Below are positions 47,820 through 58,460 of a DNA stretch of 64,000 nt, in pieces (the stretch's first letter is position 1; the number at the start of each line of letters is the position of its first letter). The translations under genes and the position numbers were made by a program. The notes beneath the pieces are model-generated. The model had not been told where the DNA came from. It was given only the letters and a program-made list of their open reading frames with translations, and searched no databases. The stretch is from Hermatobates lingyangjiaoensis (taxonomy: Eukaryota; Arthropoda; Insecta; Hemiptera; Hermatobatidae), in assembly GCA_026182355.1 (NCBI GenBank), contig JAPFBL010000006.1:6662501-6726500 (forward strand), in the 5' to 3' direction.

Positions 47820-50120
47820 CACATTAACCGTACCAAAAAATGAAATATTAATGCTTCTCCTAAACATTAATTTTCTTTAAGATCCCCCTCAATTTAATGA
47901 GAACTTGGTAACATATAAATATTAAATGCCAATTAAAATTCCAGAACCAGAACTATTTAAATTGCTGTCCACATATTTCTACCAAACCTTAAAGAAATAA
48001 TTTTTTTCTAGATTAAATGCCTCTGAAGAAAGTACAGAATTGAAACCAACCATTATGTTCCTTCTCAGGGACAAAAGGACTTAAATGAAAAAATTTTATG
48101 ATAATAACAGTTATAGTTTGTGTGATATGTTCTCTTTCACCACACACATATACATATACAACTTATAATCAAAAAGGGCAAAGGCTATAATGAATTTCCT
48201 CATGGCATGGTTACTGCTCGTGAGGTAACACATAAAAACACTCATACAAACCAATTAGTGAAACTGTTGACACTAGTCTAAAAGTGTATTTCCGTTAAAA
48301 ACTCGAAATCGAAATTTTGACCCAAACGCAATGCTTTAATTCAACCTCTATATTTAACAAACAACCGAATAAGAGTAATAAAAACATTTTTCAGATTTGA
48401 AACTGCAAAAAAGCAAATTACTCGTACTTAGAAGAAATGTGAACATAGAAGAAAAAGTATTTCCTCATTCTATAATATTACCATTATTTTATAGATTCAT
48501 TTCTGGGTGATGGATTCACTAAAAAGATCTGATCTTAGATATTTAATGAAATTAATATTATTAATAAGGATGCTAATAATGACTGGGGTCATTGTGTAGG
48601 AGTCATCACTGTAATCGGCTGTCAGTTCACCTATGTGCGGCCTTTGAATTGTGGAGCTGTTGTAAAAGAAAAACAAATTGTTATTTGTGGATATTGATAT
48701 GAAAAGAGGCAGGAAGAAGAAGTGGCTGACAGAGAGCTGCTCAATGTTTTATGAGGTATGAAAGTCTTTGGGGAGATTGAAGGCCGGCAGTGGACCGGTC
48801 CCGTAACGGTGCCGAGGTTCCGTTAGGCCGGGGGGGACTTTCATTACCAGATCTGGGTCGGTCACTCACGCGGGGTCTTTGACACCCCGAGACTCGCTGG
48901 TAAGTCGTCAACACCTACCCGCCTTAGACTTTCCATCTTTCTCAGACATTCGTCATTTCCTGGTATTTTAAACATTAAAGCATTCATATTGTTTCAATAT
49001 TGTTTCCTCTCATTCAAAATCAAACATTATACTTTACTACAAGCGAACCATATTGAACATGACAAATTCTTTAGTGTTTTTAAAAAAAATCAATAGTTTA
49101 CGTTACTCATAACTTAATTCTACTTTACTAGAATTTTACTAACCAAGAAGTTCTTTTGATGGCTCTCGTTGTCACAATCATCTCTGTTAAGACGATGAAT
49201 CAAGCAGATCTGCTCTGATGAGAGATATCTCCTGGGATCATCCTCGGTGTAATTCACAACAATTCCATTACACCATTTAATTCATTCTTTTACGTAGCTT
49301 GTGAATTGGAATTTACTCTGATATAAAGTTTGGATTACACTTAATTTAAAATCACATTATTTATGAATCGGGAACCCTTTCTACTATACCATAAGTAAAT
49401 TATAGTGCATGCATACTGTAAGTGCTACAGAGGTTAGTACACATCGTGTTGTTATACGTATCTGTTAAACCCCCTGAATCGTTGTGAAACGACTTCTAAA
49501 CAAGATACTGAAGACACTAGCACTAATATTCCTCTTAGCAAAACTTATTTATTGTACAATAAAATTCCTAATTGGCGTTATTTTACAATGAACTTTTGGA
49601 CTATAACAGCGATTTAAGAGGTATGATGGATTGCATAATAATATTATCAATTATATCTTATATAATTTAATATAAAATAAAACTATAAGTATATATATTC
49701 TTATAATATTATGAATATATATTCATAATATTAAAAAAGGAATAAAATGATTTTTTTTTGTAATGGTCGGAGTTTTATATTTAAAATCCTCAAAATTGAA
49801 ATATTGAAGGAAAAATCTTCTTTTTGACTACTAGAATTCAAGAGATTTTTATGATTTCTTCAGAATTAGAAATTTGGAGAAGAATTAATTTAAAGGTTTT
49901 TATATTTTGAGTTCTCAGAATCCATTTCTGCTGACTGTAGCTAATATATGGAAATTATGAAACATTTGTTTATTATTTCTTTTACGTTTGTAATCATGTT
50001 TGGAGGTTCCTCGCCAACTTTATTTTGCTATAAGTCAGTTATAGTGATAGTGAATAGGTTCATTTTTGATCAAGACTCATTTATGACTCAGCACCAAATT
50101 AAGGAAGAAATGAGGAAACA
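47820..50120. other. No gene; GC-rich island at 48779-48925
   Basis: The island (GGCCGGCAGTGGACCGGTCC and GTTAGGCCGGGGGGGAC) sits inside very AT-rich DNA and is bounded by GAAAGTCT and AGACTTTC. A weaker patch at 50385-50500 starts similarly (GAGGCTGGGTAGTGGACC). The identity is unknown. Confidence 0.4.
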
Positions 50121-50218
50121 ACAGCACTTGGTGTCACCCATCCAAGTGATAACCACTCCCAGTGTTCATATGGGTAATCAAGTGAAAACTGGGTATATTC
50201 AATATGGATATAGTTGTG
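50121..50218 (-). mobile_element. 5S rRNA-derived repeat, single copy
   Basis: ACAGCACTTGGTGTCACCCA, TCCAAGTGATAACCACTCCC and GTATATTCAATATGGATATAG follow reversed 5S rRNA in order. The middle is altered. It falls inside a chance open frame (49948-50223) that is not otherwise gene-like. Confidence 0.65.
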
Positions 50219-50804
50219 ATTGATGAAATAGATTTTTCTTATGAGCTCCTATACTTACAGACAATCGGATTCTACTTAGCTTCAATCTTTAAGAAATACT
50301 AGAGTTGTTATAAATATTAAAGGCTATCTAAAGCAAACTGTGGTTAAAAGAATATGATTTGAAGGATTGTTTGTTATTGTTGAGGCTGGGTAGTGGACCC
50401 CACAGTTGGTAGGCCATAGTCGGCTCCGTGACGTCAGCTCCCAGATTACCGGCACCGCTACTCCCCCTCTACGGATTCTAACGGTGTTCCCCAGCACACT
50501 TCCTCTCCATTATTCCCTCCGGCCTCCGACAATCGATTACACCCCACTGTCATACACCTCTACTCATCCCTACACAAAAACTCCTTCCATCAATTTAGAC
50601 ATATTAACTTTTCAATTTTTTTTGGTCATTTGATGCGAGTTAAACAAGTTTTACTGTTCATTTTTTTCTATCAACTCTGGATAATAACCACAGTCATTAT
50701 ATAGGATTGGCTTTATAAATAAATGCTACTAATTGATAATTGCATAAACAGGAAGAAATAATGACTTTTTATTTTTTGTGCAAAGTTCAGAATAAACCGA
50801 TATC

Positions 50805-51173
50805 ACTCTCTCACTCTTCCTCTCTCTCTCTCTCTCTTTCTCTCCCTTTCTCTCACTCTTGCTTTCTCTCTCTTTCCCGGTCTTTCCCTCTTCGTTGTTA
50901 GACTATCCCTTTCTCTTTTTCTCCCTCTTATTCTTAATCAAAAGTGAGCAGATGAATATAAAAGACACTCTCACTCTCTCCATCACCCATTGCTCTCTCG
51001 CTCCCTTTCGTTCTTCCTCTTTCTCCGTATTCTTTTCGTCTTGTAACCATCCTCACTCCCTCCTTGTTTCTCTGCCTGCCTTCATCGCTCTTCTCTTATC
51101 TTCTCTGTCTCTCCTCTATCTATCATCCCTCACTCTACATCATATTCTGTTACACCACACGCCATTAGTAACT

Positions 51174-51221
<48 letters not shown>

Positions 51222-51330
51222 ATCCCTCACTCTACATCATATTCTGTTACACTACACCCCATTAGTAACTCTCTTCTCTCTCTCTCTCTCTCTCTCTCTC
51301 AGTCTCCTTTTTTCTTTGACCACCTTCATT

Positions 51331-51378
<48 letters not shown>

Positions 51379-51639
51379 CTCTCTCTCTCCCTCTACCACC
51401 TCATTCAGTTCCACACTTTGCCCCTCAACCTCGCCCTCCCTCACCTCTACCCTCTCTAAGTGTTCCTTGTCGCTCTTCGCTCTCTTTCTTCCCCTCTCTT
51501 CACATCACACTATGCCCCAGCACTCTCAAGCCCCCCCCCCCCTCTATCACTCTGCCCTTTCTCTCCCTCTGCATATAGTTTGTGCTGCATCTCTTCTCTA
51601 TTCTCACTATTCCTCATTCCGACCTCTCAATCGCTCTCA

Positions 51640-51713
<74 letters not shown>

Positions 51714-51935
51714 CATTACCTTTGCTCACGCATTTATCTCTCCCTCTGCACTCCCTCAAAAGCACTACCACTATCTCCATCTCTCTGCATTGATTTTACA
51801 CAATCATTTTTTCACATCACCTTGAGTTTTATAATCTGCTCCCCTTCCTTCGTTCACGTCGCTATCGTTCTCTTTCTATTTCCTCTCATCTATCCCTCCC
51901 TTCATCTCTCCATCTCACTCAGTCTCTAATTACAT
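50805..51935. repeat. CT-rich low-complexity block
   Basis: Over a kilobase of C/T-rich DNA contains pure (CT)n runs at about 51177-51213, 51275-51300, 51336-51362 and 51643-51697, (TCTA)n patches and a duplicated segment (CTATCATCCCTCACTCTACA at 51118 and 51216). Long open frames of Ser/Leu/Pro here are by-products of the bias. Confidence 0.9.
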
Positions 51936-51957
51936 AGTCTTAATCTTTGCCAAATAA

Positions 51958-52094
51958 TCGCTGGATCACTTTACCTCTGGACCCAGCAAAAGTACGGACC
52001 TTCTTGGAGGCGTTGAAGCTAACTGTTGGGGTACTTTAGTACAGAAGAGGGGAAGTACAATAGTTTTTAAGACGCAGTACTGTAGTCACCCTCA

Positions 52095-52157
<63 letters not shown>
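51958..52157 (+). mobile_element. LINE 3' end with (AAT)21 tail
   Basis: AGCAAAAGTACGGACCTTCT and TTGGAGGCGTTGAAGCTAAC match the minus-strand LINE end at 21461-21724. They are followed by ACCCTCAAATAATAA and a pure (AAT) tail of 63 bp (52095-52157). A simple trinucleotide tail in place of poly(A) is characteristic of I-clade LINEs. The coding end is interrupted by stops. Confidence 0.75.
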
Positions 52158-52683
52158 CTACTTATCTTGTCATTTCCCTAACCAGTCATCATCTCTTTTT
52201 CAAAAGTAATAAGTTCTCCTTCTAGAATTGATATTTCTTAGAATGCATGTTCTAAAATGATATTTCTAGTAGGAAAGATAGTTTTCTGTATTGTTTTTCA
52301 GCATGTTTTATCATTTCTGGTGAATCAACTTCTCGATTTGATATTTCTTACTTTGTCACATTCTAGAATTAATATTTTTATAAGTTAAATACTATAACAC
52401 CAAAACTAATTTTCTTTTTTTGCTTTACAATGTTTTATATCGAGTAAAAATTTGATTTTCTAGAATCACAATTTATAGAGAATCATGTAATATAATTGGC
52501 TATTCTTGGGGTTAATCTTTTAGAATTGATGAATATAAAATATTTTGATAAAAATAATATTTTGGGGTTGTGATATATTAACAGTAGAGTTGATTTTTTT
52601 AGTGTTTTTCAAAATGTTTATACTTGAGTAAAAATCAAACCATATGAAATTGACACTTTTTTGGGTGTAATTTTATAAATTAA

Positions 52684-52910
52684 CTAGCTGATCTACCCGG
52701 CGTTGTCTGGGCTGTAGATTATGCCCCGGCGTTTTGGTTATGGGCGGTAGATACCAAAAATGGACCCTGATTAAAATCAAAATACCGTAGTGAGTTCCCC
52801 CGAAAAAAGTTATATAAGTTCCATATGTTTCTTTGTATCTAAATGTCTCCAGTTTTTATTTCTACAGCGGAAAGATATACAAACTTTGTATTTTATATAT
52901 AGAGATATTT
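52684..52910 (+). repeat. Dispersed repeat beginning CTAGCTGATCTACCCGGCG
   Basis: ACTAGCTGATCTACCCGGCG followed by TTGTCTGGGC resembles a widespread animal repeat end of the form 'CTAGCTGxxACCCGGCGTTGCCCGG'. The other end runs into TTTTATATATAGAGATA. The family is not identified with confidence. Confidence 0.45.
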
Positions 52911-53842
52911 CTTGGAGGTTAGCCTTTTAGAAGTGGCATTCCTTGGGGCAAGACAATTAGTGATGAACTTGACCCTTTGGTGCTTTAAACTGTTATAAAC
53001 AAGTTAAAATTGTTTAGTTTTATCTTTCTTAAGTCCAATAATTGTGTTTCCAATCACCAACGAATACTCACAGTAATGTCATTCGCAATTACTAGTTCCT
53101 GACCATTGGCCTATTCTGTATTATTGTGCTATCGTACGTGGTGAGGTCAGTAGGGTTGTAAGCTCAAACATTAATCTGTCATGTGAAGGAGTCGTTTATC
53201 TCTTAGTATGGTTTTATAGGTCAAGAGTTATAAAATGGTTCCTGCTATCACTATTCAAATGCCATCAAAGGCGGTCAAGAGGGAACATAAGATTTCATAG
53301 AGATTTCATGGTATTGGGGTGGTAGAAGTTTGGACTTGTGCTTGAACTAATCAAATCAAAATTTTTATGGCCTGGTAAACTTTTGCCTTTATTGGTTTTG
53401 ATGTAGTGATGAATGGACTGCCACGTCAAAGCATGTTATACATCCACATTTCTAAAGTTGTAAAGGACCCTGGACATTTAATTTACACCCTTATTCTTGA
53501 CAACTTGGATGCAGGTTTTGATTGCCGTCACATCATTGAACCAGACCGAACATCCATAAGTCAAAGTTATGGATAATATAACTCTATTTAGGATAACATA
53601 GTTATGACTGCATTTACTTACATGAAGTAAATATAATTCCGTTTGAAATTTCTGATTTGAAAATGTAAATCCTATTAGGAGGTAAATAATTGGTGTGATC
53701 CATTCTGAGTAAACCAGTTACACCAGCTTTTCTCTAACTACGATATAAGACCTGCAGCGCTCAGGATTGCCCAGGCAATAATAACATTATTCCTAATGTT
53801 TCAAAAGCCCTGTTATGTTTTTCACTAATTTGACACCCACCC

Positions 53843-53919
<77 letters not shown>

Positions 53920-56900
53920 CCATATGCAAATATGTATTAAGTTTGAATACAATGAAAAGTGTCACACATGGTAAACAAACACACTTTTTGGTAAATTCGT
54001 CTTCAGGAGAAAAAAAGAGAGGGTGACCAAGAAGGCTTGAAAAACAATGGATGGTAACCATTGTTACCAATGCAACTATGCGCGCCCGGTCATAAAAAGA
54101 AAGTAAGGCGTGTATTGTAAATACATAAAAGTGAATCTGTATTAAAACGAATCGGAACAAAATAAAATATTTGACTTATGAACTTTCAAGTAAATTTCTT
54201 AATCTTTCCCGAGAGAGAAAAGTATTCTTTAAGAGTTTCTATTCCTTTAATCTTCTTATTAGCCGTTTAGCCGAAAATTACTGTTTTGGTTACCACTGGA
54301 AGTAATTCCTTTCTCATAAGTTTATTTTTTTTTCTTTGAAAAATTCATTCGGAAATAAAACTTATGATCGCAAGCTTTTTTTATCTATAACTTCAATACC
54401 TGAAAAATATTTATAAACCAATTATTACAGGGGAGAAATATTTATGGGAAAAGAGTATTATTGTATTTTATTAAGATTGTGATACTTCACAATAACTCAA
54501 CATTTCATTAGTATTTATCTCCATATGAAGATCAAAAAAGGTGCTTTTGTAGGGACACTGAATGGAGCAACAAGTGGTTTGCTTGAGAGTGCTGCTTCTC
54601 GCCTCCTAGTGAACTTTTCGTACTTAATATTATCGAAATTGCGAAATTTCCCACACATTGTATGAATGCTTCAATCGAATAAAATTAGTGAAAAGAAAAC
54701 CTTATATGAGAGTGTGTCACATAAAATTAAGTAATTTATCAGTTAATAATAGCTTAAGAACAAAACAGAGTTTAGTCACAAAAAGTAACTTTCATTATTT
54801 AAAATGTATATATACTAAAGTTATGACGACAATGATTGCAATTATTATATGAAAAATGCTTAACGTCAGGTTTGATGCCAGTGAATTTAATTAGAACACC
54901 TCTTCTTGAAAATATCGCTTATTATTTTCCTCTTTAGTTAAAATATGTTTCAATTACACTAGATCCTGCTTCAGCCAAGTAGTTGCCGAACTCGTTCGCA
55001 GGTTATATTAAGCAGTTTGCTATTTTAACGTATCATTTCGCCCTCCAAACACAATTTTTTTGTCCTCAAGTGGGTGAATTGAATTGGTGGTTGACAGCCC
55101 CTGATTTAGTGCTATCAGTACCAGAAAGTATGGATAGAATGTTTGGAGGTGCTGTTTTAGGCAACTGATAGCTAATTTCTTGAGTACCTAGTCCAGAGTA
55201 ACAGACACTTAGGCAAGCGCTATAAACACAACATATTCTAACTTCCTTCAGGCATCAATAGCTCCCTGTAAGGGTGGTTCAGACTGACTAAACCACTTTC
55301 TAATTGTAACATTGTATCAAAAGCTATAACCATAGATTCCATATCCATCAAATTGGCCATAGCCACATGTGACATTTTATGAAATCAATCTGATTATCCA
55401 ATATTACAAGACAATTATTTGATAGTACCTATATTTATAATAAAAATGTGTGCAGACCACTCCAGATTCCTATTAAATACATGCGTTGCATGTAAATTTT
55501 TTTTTACAATATCAAAGCTTTTGATTTATTCTACGTCCTCTGTAGGCATATCTGTCGGTATCCTGTAAACCTCAAGGTTGTGCAGATGCACATGTTTGCT
55601 GTCATTTCGGCTTCCAGGCAAAGTCAATATGGTGTGATGGTGACACTCCTGTTTATTCCATGAGACATGGAAGGTGGTCACACCAGTAGCCGTTAGATAG
55701 GCTAGAGTAGAGAATTGCTTCCAGTCTGTCTGTCCCATTGTGCGCATTCTCTATGTACATTGTGCGTTCATTAATGTTGCTTGTGAGTAAACTCCTCGTT
55801 GATAAAACACCTATTCCCTCGTGGTATGAAGGGCAGGTGTCGTGGCCTGTGATTGCCATAATACTGAAACTCTGATCACTCTTGTAAGCTGGTAACCTTT
55901 AGCAACCACTGTATCCACTGTATAAAGACTATTCCTGTCTTACCTCTTAGTGCAATGTGGTAGCCCACTGCTTCTCTTAAAATCGTCTCTCTAAACTATT
56001 TTATTATAAATAAAGAATATTTGTGTTTATTCATATATCATCCAATGTTTGTCAGTCTGATAGTCCATTCACACTATGGAAATGGCCCAGTGACATCCAA
56101 ATTGACTGGGAGCAACCTCATTTGCTTGCAAATTTTCTTTTGTAAATTTTTTGTGTAACAAAAAGTTAAGAACTATTTAATACACAATTAAAAGAAGTGT
56201 TAGTGTACAAAAAGTCACGTTTTGGCACTTTTTAATCAGTTTAATAGGTCCGTTTCTTTGAAGGTAGAAACGATGCTAATAAACCAGAGTGGTGTCGTTA
56301 ATATCTTACGTCTCACGCAGTTCTATGGGAAACCTTTTTAGATCGCGTCTACGTCCATATCTGTAAATGTTACAAGCTATAAAATTAACACTAATTAGTT
56401 AGATTAAAATGTTTAAAAAAAAATTGAAAATGTGAAATATCGGAAAACATACAGTCTATTACAAATTTTATTCTTTACCATTTTTGTTCTAAACACTTTT
56501 CTCTGTGATATCATCTAAAGTCTCAAAAAAAAACTTATGAAAATGACGTTTTCAATTTGTTGACATTTCGAAATTCATCCACTAGTGATACTTGTGCTAG
56601 TATTTATGTGATCCTACAGAGCAAGTTTTATGTTAATTTGTTATTTGTTATCTAAGGCGGAGCCTCTCCCATCATGCCGGCTATTATACATAGTTTCCTG
56701 TTTTTACTTGTTACCTCAAAGCAAGGTATTACAGAATTCTATTCATCAATCCGTAAATAGTGTCTAATTCCTATAGTTAATGGGAGGTGAACATATATGT
56801 ATTTTTAATACTGCCAATAAATATCTTACTGCTAATATTTTTACGTGCTTGAAAACTTACTAGGAGTTACTAAAGAAAATTAATTTAAATGTAGCCAAGA

Positions 56901-57080
56901 ACAATTGTTCTTGCAAAAAAAAAATGCAATCTTAACTTCCTTTCTGATAAAACTACTTTCTTTAATATACAACAACATCTTGATAATTGTTCTTACTACC
57001 ATATGTGTGTGCGTACGTTCAAGTACTGGTATATTTTCTCAAGTTGCAAGCATGCTTCTTGTGAGTGATGTATTTGTGTT
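52911..57080. other. No gene recognised
   Basis: Anonymous AT-rich DNA with patches of more balanced composition (53060-53560, 55060-55300, 55520-55960) that may be decayed elements. No domain, splice-supported exon or repeat end is recognised. Confidence 0.45.
53844..53918. repeat. (AC)37 microsatellite
   Basis: An uninterrupted 75-bp (AC)n run. A minus-strand remnant of a family C-type terminal repeat (TTTTTGGTAAATTCGTCTTC) follows at about 53984. Confidence 0.97.
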
Positions 57081-57082
57081 CA

Positions 57083-57319
57083 TTGGCAGGTGCCAATGTC
57101 AGAGGCTAATTAGCCTCTGGACTGGTAGATCCGGGGTTTTAGTCCCTAATCTGGCCCTCGATTTATCCACTCGGGAGGCGAATAAATCTGAACACGTAGT
57201 CCATCAAAGAGGATTTTACCATACAGTCGGTTCCGAGCCTGCACCATACTCTAATACACTTTAGTTTATCCAAAATGTATGACACCCAATGTCGAATGTT
57301 TATTGTATGGTATCAAAAA
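57083..57319 (+). mobile_element. tRNA-derived SINE, second diverged copy
   Basis: It shares ACTGGTA...CCGGGGTTT, CTGGCCCTCGATTTATCCAC, a CCATACAGTC-type middle and the tail GAATGTTTATTGTATGGTATC with the copy at 33814. The B box is GGTTTTAGTCC at 57135-57145. The tail is uninterrupted and shows what the hAT insertion site looked like before insertion. A GT-rich low-complexity block follows directly. Confidence 0.75.
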
Positions 57320-57745
57320 TTGTGTGCAATGAGTGAGTTTTGTTGTGTGTATACGATTGTGTGTGAGGTGCGCGTGTTCATACTCGTATATGCTTCTAGT
57401 GTGTGAAGTGTTTATGGTTATTGACGAGCTTTGGCATGCCTCGGTATATTAATGTGCATGTGTGTGCACATTAATATTAATGTGTGTGCATGTGTCTGTG
57501 TTTATTGACGAGTTTTAGTCCATGTGTTTCGTGTTGTGTTTTCATGTGTGAATGAGTTGTTGAGGTTCACATGGTGCGTGTGGTATGTTTGTGGATGTGG
57601 GAAAGTTTTGGAGTGGGTTTGCGTGGTTGGTTTTAGGTTCGTGAGTATTGTGGTGAGTATGTAATGGTATCAGTATATATTAGGAAATGGTAATGAGAAG
57701 TGAGTTTTGGAGTATATGTGTTGTCTTCGTATGCGTGTGGTGAGT
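57320..57745. repeat. GT-rich low-complexity block
   Basis: Degenerate GT-rich DNA (GTGTGTGCATGTGTCTGTG, GTGTGAGGTGCGCGTG) contains loose repeats of TTATTGACGAG and no reading frame. It starts where the SINE tail ends. Confidence 0.7.
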
Positions 57746-58016
57746 ACAAAATGATTATAATTAAAGAATGATAAACAATTATTTTTTCTTCCTTTTCACT
57801 AAAAGCATGTTTCGAACATTTGATCTTTGTGTTGACCTGATATAAATATTACGCTATTACTCGTAATAATTGACTACACTTTATTTTCATTCGAATTAGT
57901 TCGTAAAGGAGCATTTCCAATTTTAACTGAAAACAAAATATATTTTTGTTTCTATAAAATATTAACCAATAGAGGTTTATAAAATCATATATTTATTTAA
58001 ATTTATATGTTTAATA

Positions 58017-58275
58017 TGAGCCGCTTATTTTGAAAGTGGCCTAATTCCATTTATGTTAAAATCGAGATATTTAAGGGTTTGCGTTTTACAAAATTTAAAA
58101 ATATTGTCATTTTATTTATCAACTAATTTTTGTTATAAAAATTCTTAGTAATTTTAAATAAATTTTGTACAATTTGCTGCAAAAGGTAAAGATAACGTAA
58201 AAATGTAATTATTTAAATAGCTAGCTAAATTTTTTTGGAAAATGGAATTAGGCCACTTTCAAAATAAACGACTCA
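58017..58275. mobile_element. 259-bp MITE with 35-bp terminal inverted repeats
   Basis: The left end, TGAGCCGCTTATTTTGAAAG and onward to CCATT, matches the reverse complement of the right end at about 33 of 35 positions. Both ends are flanked by TA, as expected for Tc1/mariner-type TA target duplications. The 190-bp interior is AT-rich with no reading frame. It lies 58 bp from the E2F site, so it may bound the ORC3 promoter. Confidence 0.8.
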
Positions 58276-58332
58276 TATATTTTTTATTCAATGTGAAGTG
58301 ACTGTAGTAGTAGTCCTTTGGTTAACCTGCAG

Positions 58333-58344
58333 TTTCCCGCGAAA
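58333..58344 (+). promoter_or_regulatory. E2F-type site upstream of ORC3
   Basis: TTTCCCGCGAAA is a near-palindrome that fits the E2F/DP consensus TTTSSCGC on both strands. It lies 90 bp before the ORC3 start codon, in otherwise AT-rich DNA. E2F controls many replication-licensing genes, so the placement makes sense. Factor binding is inferred, not shown. Confidence 0.7.
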
Positions 58345-58433
58345 AATTCATTTAAATCAGTAGGTTATACAAAGGTTTTCTGCTATTCTGTAGAACATTC
58401 ATCGTGTAGCTCCAGATAGTGGTTCTTTTTGCA

Positions 58434-58460
58434 ATGGATGGACCGGAGTCTGTTTCCCAA
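58434..58460 (+). CDS. ORC3: ORC3 coding exon 1
   Basis: Nine codons, MDGPESVSQ, end in phase 0 at the donor GTAATA. The open frame continues a little past the donor, but only splicing at 58461 to the acceptor at 58525 restores GCFIF directly after the glutamine. Confidence 0.85.

Noticed and set aside
49948..50223. A 91-codon frame starting with a hydrophobic, signal-like segment
   Set aside because: Its second half lies in a 5S-derived repeat and the first half is AT-rich chance sequence.
50859..51929. Long open frames of up to 239 codons
   Set aside because: They translate to Ser/Leu/Pro runs from (CT)n DNA. Overlapping frames are open for the same reason.
53761..54160. Minus-strand frames of 63 and 111 codons
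   Set aside because: They consist largely of Cys-Val repeats from the (AC)n microsatellite.
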